Below, piece after piece: positions 20,743 through 23,878 of a stretch of DNA of 23,878 nt (position 1 is the first letter of the stretch; each line of letters begins with the position of its first letter). Under the pieces are notes generated by a model. That model had not been told where the DNA came from. It did no database searches and saw only the letters and a program-made list of their open reading frames with translations. The position numbers and the translations under genes are program-made. The stretch lies in the NCBI GenBank assembly GCA_964526785.1, contig CAZGMJ010000077.1:1-23878 (forward strand), written 5' to 3'. The stretch comes from CAZGMJ01 sp964526785 (GTDB taxonomy: Bacteria > Planctomycetota > Phycisphaerae > Sedimentisphaerales > Anaerobacaceae).

Positions 20743-22992
20743 ATGAGTACATTGATCCGATTGTATGCAACGCTGTTTGTTTTGATGGTTTTGCCGTGCT
20801 GTGCGGCCGGCGCCGAAGCGAAAGAGACGTCGCTCGGCGAGGCATTGATGGAGGGCGTGCCCCCGGGATTTCCGCGGTTCCGATTCGCAGGTCATGGCGA
20901 GCAATCGAAGCTGCTTAGTCACTACCTGTGGTATCACTTTCATCATCGCGGCGGCAACGGTCTGACGTTGTTCAACAAGGAGTACCTGTTGACCAGCGAT
21001 ATATGGATGGGCAACGCAACGCCCCGGGGCAAGGGGCGGACCATCCAGCAGATCGACCGGGAGTTACTGCTCGGCATGCAGATGGACGACGAAGGCTACG
21101 TGCACACGCACCAGCATTTTTCGCACGCGCACGATGAGGGCTGGCCGTTTCCGATGTGGACGCAGTCGGACAATCACCCGGATCGGGTCAAGGGCAAGAC
21201 GGCGGGCTGGCATTTCCAGCCGCTGGAAAAGGTGCCGGGCTGGGTGGGCGATGCGCTGCGGCGGTGGCAGGCGTCCGAATACTGCGGCGAGGAAGCGGCT
21301 GGTCGCTGGGAACTGCACGGCCTGAAATCACTTGGGATCGAGAACAATCGCTGGCGTCTGGAGGTGACGGGGGCCTCGCCGATGATGGTGACACCCGAGG
21401 GATATGCGATCAACGCGTTCGATGCTCCGTATCTGCAACTGCGCTGGAAACAGACGGCCGGGGAATCCGGACGGATACCGCCCTACGTGGAGTGGCTGTG
21501 CGCGGGCGACGCGGATTTCGGTCCGGATCGGCGAGTCACCTTCTATCCAGAGAAGACGCCGCTGTCCGGCGACTGCCGGCATTCGATTATGACCATGTAT
21601 CGCCATCCGAAATGGCGGGGCAAGATCGAGCGCATTCGCATTTGCCCGGCACCGGGGCAGTCCGAGGGGCAGTTCGAGATCGACTCGTTCTTCACCTGTT
21701 ATGACACGCGCCATACGATCAACAATCCGATCTTCATTCTGGCAAGCTCGCGCTATTTCAACTGGACCGGGGATTTGGAGTTCCTGCGGAAGAACATCAA
21801 TCGCATGCGTCTGGCGCTGCGGTATCAGCAGACGGTCATGGGCGGTCTGAAATACAATCGCATCCGGAACCCGTGGCCCGGGCACGGTGGTCTGGCGGGC
21901 TTTTCGAAGGATTCGGAAGGCAAGGCCACCATTCATTCGGGGCGGGGGATCGGCAACAACTACTGGGACTTGATGCCGTTCGGCTGGGACGATATGTACG
22001 CGACGAATCAATACTACGCCGCGACGCTGGCGATGGCGGATATCGAACGGGCGATCGAGGAGAATCCCGGGTGGGATATGCCGCTCGGCGCGCTCAAGCT
22101 GGATGCCGGGGAGCTTGGTCGGCATGCCGGGGAGGTCAAGCAGACGGCCAACGCGCTTTTCTGGAATGATGAGGCCGGGCGGTTTATCGCTTCTATCGAC
22201 AGCAACGGCGTGCGCCACGATTACGGCTACACGTTTTTGAATCTCGACTCCATCTGGTACGGACTGGCCAGCGAGGAGCATGCGCGGCAGATCATGGACT
22301 GGATCAGCGGCAGGCGGATCGTCGAGGGCGATACCTCTGGCGGCGCCGACATTTATCACTGGCGGTTCGGGCCGCGGGCCACGACGTTACGGAACGTTAC
22401 ATGGTACGGGCAGGGCTGGTATAATCCGGAGCATATCGCATGGGGCGGCCAGGTGCAGGACGGGGGAGCGGTGCTGGGTTTCAGCTTCTATGACCTGTGG
22501 GCCCGGCTGGGCGTGCTCGGGGCGGATGATTGCTGGCGGCGGCTTGAGGCGATTCTGGAATGGGAGGAAGATGTGCATGCGGCCGGCGGCTATCGCAAAT
22601 ACTACGAGGGCGGCAAGCACGGCACGACACTGCAGGGCTGTGGCACACCCGGCGGGCTCGGCGTGGACTGCGAGTTCTACGAGAGCAGCCTGGTGCCGTC
22701 GATTGTCGTGTACGGTTTTCTGGGGCTGGAGGCCCGGCCGGGCGGTGTACTGGCGATTCGGCCGAAGTTGCCCCAGGCATGTCCGAAGATGGCGGTGAGC
22801 AACGTGCTGTATCGCGGCGTGCGGATGGATGTCGAAGCCGGCGCAGATGTAATTGTGCTGAATGTGAAGGACGAGCCCGTTTCGGCGTTGAAGATAGCCC
22901 TGGACGGCAGGTGGAAGAGCGAAGACGCTGTGCGGCAGGAGGGTGTTTTTGCCATATCTTCGGCGGGGACGTATCGATTCACGAAGCGATAG
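20743..22992 (+). CDS. Secreted six-hairpin glycosidase-superfamily protein
   Basis: A 749-aa exported protein. A signal peptide (residues 1-~25, hydrophobic LYATLFVLMVLP, cleavage near AAGAEA) precedes an N-terminal region of about 300 residues rich in beta strands. A helical (alpha/alpha)6-barrel follows, from about 325 to 680. Barrel hallmarks are RYFNWTGDLEFLRKN, WDDMYATNQYYAAT, the acidic GLGVDCEFYESSLVP (Asp642, Glu644 and Glu647 as catalytic candidates), and the closing FLGLEARPGGVLAIRPKLP, seen where GH78, GH63 and GH94-like enzymes join their C-terminal beta domain. I cannot place it in one GH family, nor tell hydrolase from phosphorylase. ATG 20743 has AAGGA about 10 nt upstream. 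A weak hairpin, TATCG/CGATA (22972-22991), with TTTTT at 22998 could end it. It stands alone on its strand. Confidence 0.85.
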   Translation: MSTLIRLYATLFVLMVLPCCAAGAEAKETSLGEALMEGVPPGFPRFRFAGHGEQSKLLSHYLWYHFHHRGGNGLTLFNKEYLLTSDIWMGNATPRGKGRTIQQIDRELLLGMQMDDEGYVHTHQHFSHAHDEGWPFPMWTQSDNHPDRVKGKTAGWHFQPLEKVPGWVGDALRRWQASEYCGEEAAGRWELHGLKSLGIENNRWRLEVTGASPMMVTPEGYAINAFDAPYLQLRWKQTAGESGRIPPYVEWLCAGDADFGPDRRVTFYPEKTPLSGDCRHSIMTMYRHPKWRGKIERIRICPAPGQSEGQFEIDSFFTCYDTRHTINNPIFILASSRYFNWTGDLEFLRKNINRMRLALRYQQTVMGGLKYNRIRNPWPGHGGLAGFSKDSEGKATIHSGRGIGNNYWDLMPFGWDDMYATNQYYAATLAMADIERAIEENPGWDMPLGALKLDAGELGRHAGEVKQTANALFWNDEAGRFIASIDSNGVRHDYGYTFLNLDSIWYGLASEEHARQIMDWISGRRIVEGDTSGGADIYHWRFGPRATTLRNVTWYGQGWYNPEHIAWGGQVQDGGAVLGFSFYDLWARLGVLGADDCWRRLEAILEWEEDVHAAGGYRKYYEGGKHGTTLQGCGTPGGLGVDCEFYESSLVPSIVVYGFLGLEARPGGVLAIRPKLPQACPKMAVSNVLYRGVRMDVEAGADVIVLNVKDEPVSALKIALDGRWKSEDAVRQEGVFAISSAGTYRFTKR

Positions 22993-23045
22993 TGCCATTT
23001 TTCTACGTGTTTCCGCGACTTCGATGGCGCAGGAAAAAGTGTACG

Positions 23046-23074
23046 TTACCTTCGTAGTCTCGTGCGCGTATATT
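23046..23074 (+). promoter_or_regulatory. Candidate promoter for the Trp-repeat membrane protein
   Basis: TTACCT (23046-23051), 17 nt, TATATT (23069-23074). The start near 23082 leaves a leader of about 12 nt to ATG 23094. Confidence 0.35.
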
Positions 23075-23093
23075 GGCTGAGACGGCAGAGTAG

Positions 23094-23753
23094 ATGTGTT
23101 CAGATTTGATGATGGGCAAAAAGAGACCAACAAGCGACTTTGTGGTAGCGGCCGGGGTGGCGGCGGTGATGCTTGTTGCCTTGGCAGTGGGAATGGGCAT
23201 AAGGAAACTGCGGTCCAAGGCAACGGTGGGGGTGCCGGAGCCGTCAAGGGATGTGCAGCCAACTGAATCTGAGCGTGCGGTTCGCGAGGCGAATGAGCAG
23301 GAGCTTAGCGAGCAAGACGAGCAGTTTCTGCTGTGGGTCGAGCAAGCAATGAGCGACGATACGACCGAGCAGGAAGTGCGGCGGGTCCTTGTGGAGCCGA
23401 ATCGGGCCGAGGAGGAGCCTGATGCAGCCGGCGGTTTACCATCAGCCACAGCTTCCCAACACGGCGCGGCGGCGCAGGTCCTCGGCGGCTGGAGAGGCGT
23501 TTGGGCGGATTTGAATCTGACACAGGACGAGAGGGCCCGTTTGGCGGAGGGTTGGCAGTTGGCGGTGGCCAGGTGGCAGAGCATGTCCCAACAGGAGCGG
23601 CAATCGCAGATGGACAGGATAAGAGCGAGTTGGGCGAAGTGGCAGAACATGTCGGAAGAGGAGAAGGAAGTAGCCAGCAGGGAACTTAGAAGACGCTTCG
23701 AAGCCTGGCGGGCGAGCGGCAGTGTCGAACTGCCGGATATGATTCTCGATTGA
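23094..23753 (+). CDS. Single-pass membrane protein with Trp-rich helical repeats (DUF3106-like pattern)
   Basis: A 219-aa protein. A short basic start is followed by one membrane segment at ~16-36 (FVVAAGVAAVMLVALAVG), then a long acidic, probably disordered linker rich in Glu and Gln (residues 45-125). Three helical repeats of 22-24 residues follow, each with Trp, a Met/Leu-Ser/Thr turn and a charged helix: W137 (LNLTQDER), W161 (QSMSQQER) and W183 (QNMSEEEK). This recalls DUF3106 proteins, whose 'W-x-x-M-S-x-x-E-R' repeats have no settled function; the link is by pattern only. ATG 23094 is used; ATG 23109 and 23112 are in frame and leave the anchor intact. A 30-codon frame is coupled to its stop by TGATG. 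Confidence 0.7.
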   Translation: MCSDLMMGKKRPTSDFVVAAGVAAVMLVALAVGMGIRKLRSKATVGVPEPSRDVQPTESERAVREANEQELSEQDEQFLLWVEQAMSDDTTEQEVRRVLVEPNRAEEEPDAAGGLPSATASQHGAAAQVLGGWRGVWADLNLTQDERARLAEGWQLAVARWQSMSQQERQSQMDRIRASWAKWQNMSEEEKEVASRELRRRFEAWRASGSVELPDMILD

Positions 23754-23845
23754 TGTGGGCCAGTGTTCCGTCTGCTGTGGCACTTGGAGCCGTTGGGTGC
23801 GGCTGTCTTGTGGCAGGGTTACTACTAGTCCCCATACAAGCGTGA
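23753..23845 (+). CDS. Possible 30-aa hydrophobic peptide, TGATG-coupled
   Basis: The ATG at 23753 shares its A with the stop TGA (23751-23753) of the preceding gene, the usual sign of translational coupling. The product (MWASVPSAVALGAVG at the start, LVAGLLLVPIQA at the end) would be one membrane helix. It is very short and has no ribosome site of its own, so chance remains a real option. The last 33 bases of the window show nothing else. Confidence 0.3.
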   Translation: MWASVPSAVALGAVGCGCLVAGLLLVPIQA

Positions 23846-23878
23846 TTTTATGTGACACATCGTGCTGAGATTTGCAAA

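Noticed and set aside
1..23878. Search for tRNA, rRNA, CRISPR arrays, insertion sequences, integrases and att sites
   Set aside because: None found by eye: no T-arm/CCA cloverleaf, no regular repeat-spacer array, no transposase or integrase motifs.

Overview
The window is a moderately GC-rich bacterial chromosome segment, about 60% GC by eye in the core genes. Three things suggest a Planctomycetota bacterium, probably of the Phycisphaerae/Sedimentisphaerae kind: a Tat-exported sugar isomerase/epimerase-like protein, a DUF1080 lipoprotein and scattered single type II secretion genes, all set among long intergenic gaps. This placement is inference from gene content; no rRNA or other marker is present.

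Layout. Positions 1-528 hold diverged ~130-bp tandem repeats and a promoter. A possible 36-codon ORF (529-639) follows, then a lower-GC gene (673-1245) whose RHxxxH motif recalls HEPN RNases. After an unrecognised one-pass membrane protein (1478-1954) come two minus-strand housekeeping genes, a 1099-aa AsmA-like envelope protein and purD. The plus strand then carries a lone GspF-like membrane protein, a 51-aa membrane peptide, a Tat/lipoprotein TIM-barrel epimerase and a DUF503 gene, which converges on a HAD phosphatase/phosphoglucomutase. A divergent STAS-domain protein follows.

Positions 11.27-13.46 kb look empty of large genes but are the most unusual part. An exact consensus promoter (TTGACA-N17-TATAAT, minus strand) precedes about 330 nt with no convincing protein. 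That stretch can form an H-type pseudoknot, a long hairpin, long-range closing stems and a terminator, so it is probably a structured ncRNA of a class I cannot name. A second strong minus promoter (TTGACC-N17-TACAAT) precedes another hairpin-rich stretch. Next is a GspC/PilP-like membrane protein under a third near-consensus promoter, divergent from a GH4 alpha-galactosidase-like gene.

The right third holds a DUF1080 lipoprotein, a lower-GC 1263-aa protein, a repeat-rich gap, a secreted six-hairpin glycosidase, a membrane protein with Trp-rich helical repeats, and a tiny TGATG-coupled ORF. The 1263-aa protein joins a PD-(D/E)XK-like nuclease to a P-loop NTPase and a long helical C-terminus, the layout of Avs-type STAND antiphage sensors. 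Its terminator is embedded in an 18-bp tandem repeat. Functionally the window mixes saccharide use (GH4, six-hairpin glycosidase, DUF1080, epimerase, phosphoglucomutase-like HAD), envelope/secretion parts (AsmA, GspF-like, GspC-like, small membrane proteins) and probable defence genes (Avs-like, possibly the HEPN-like one).
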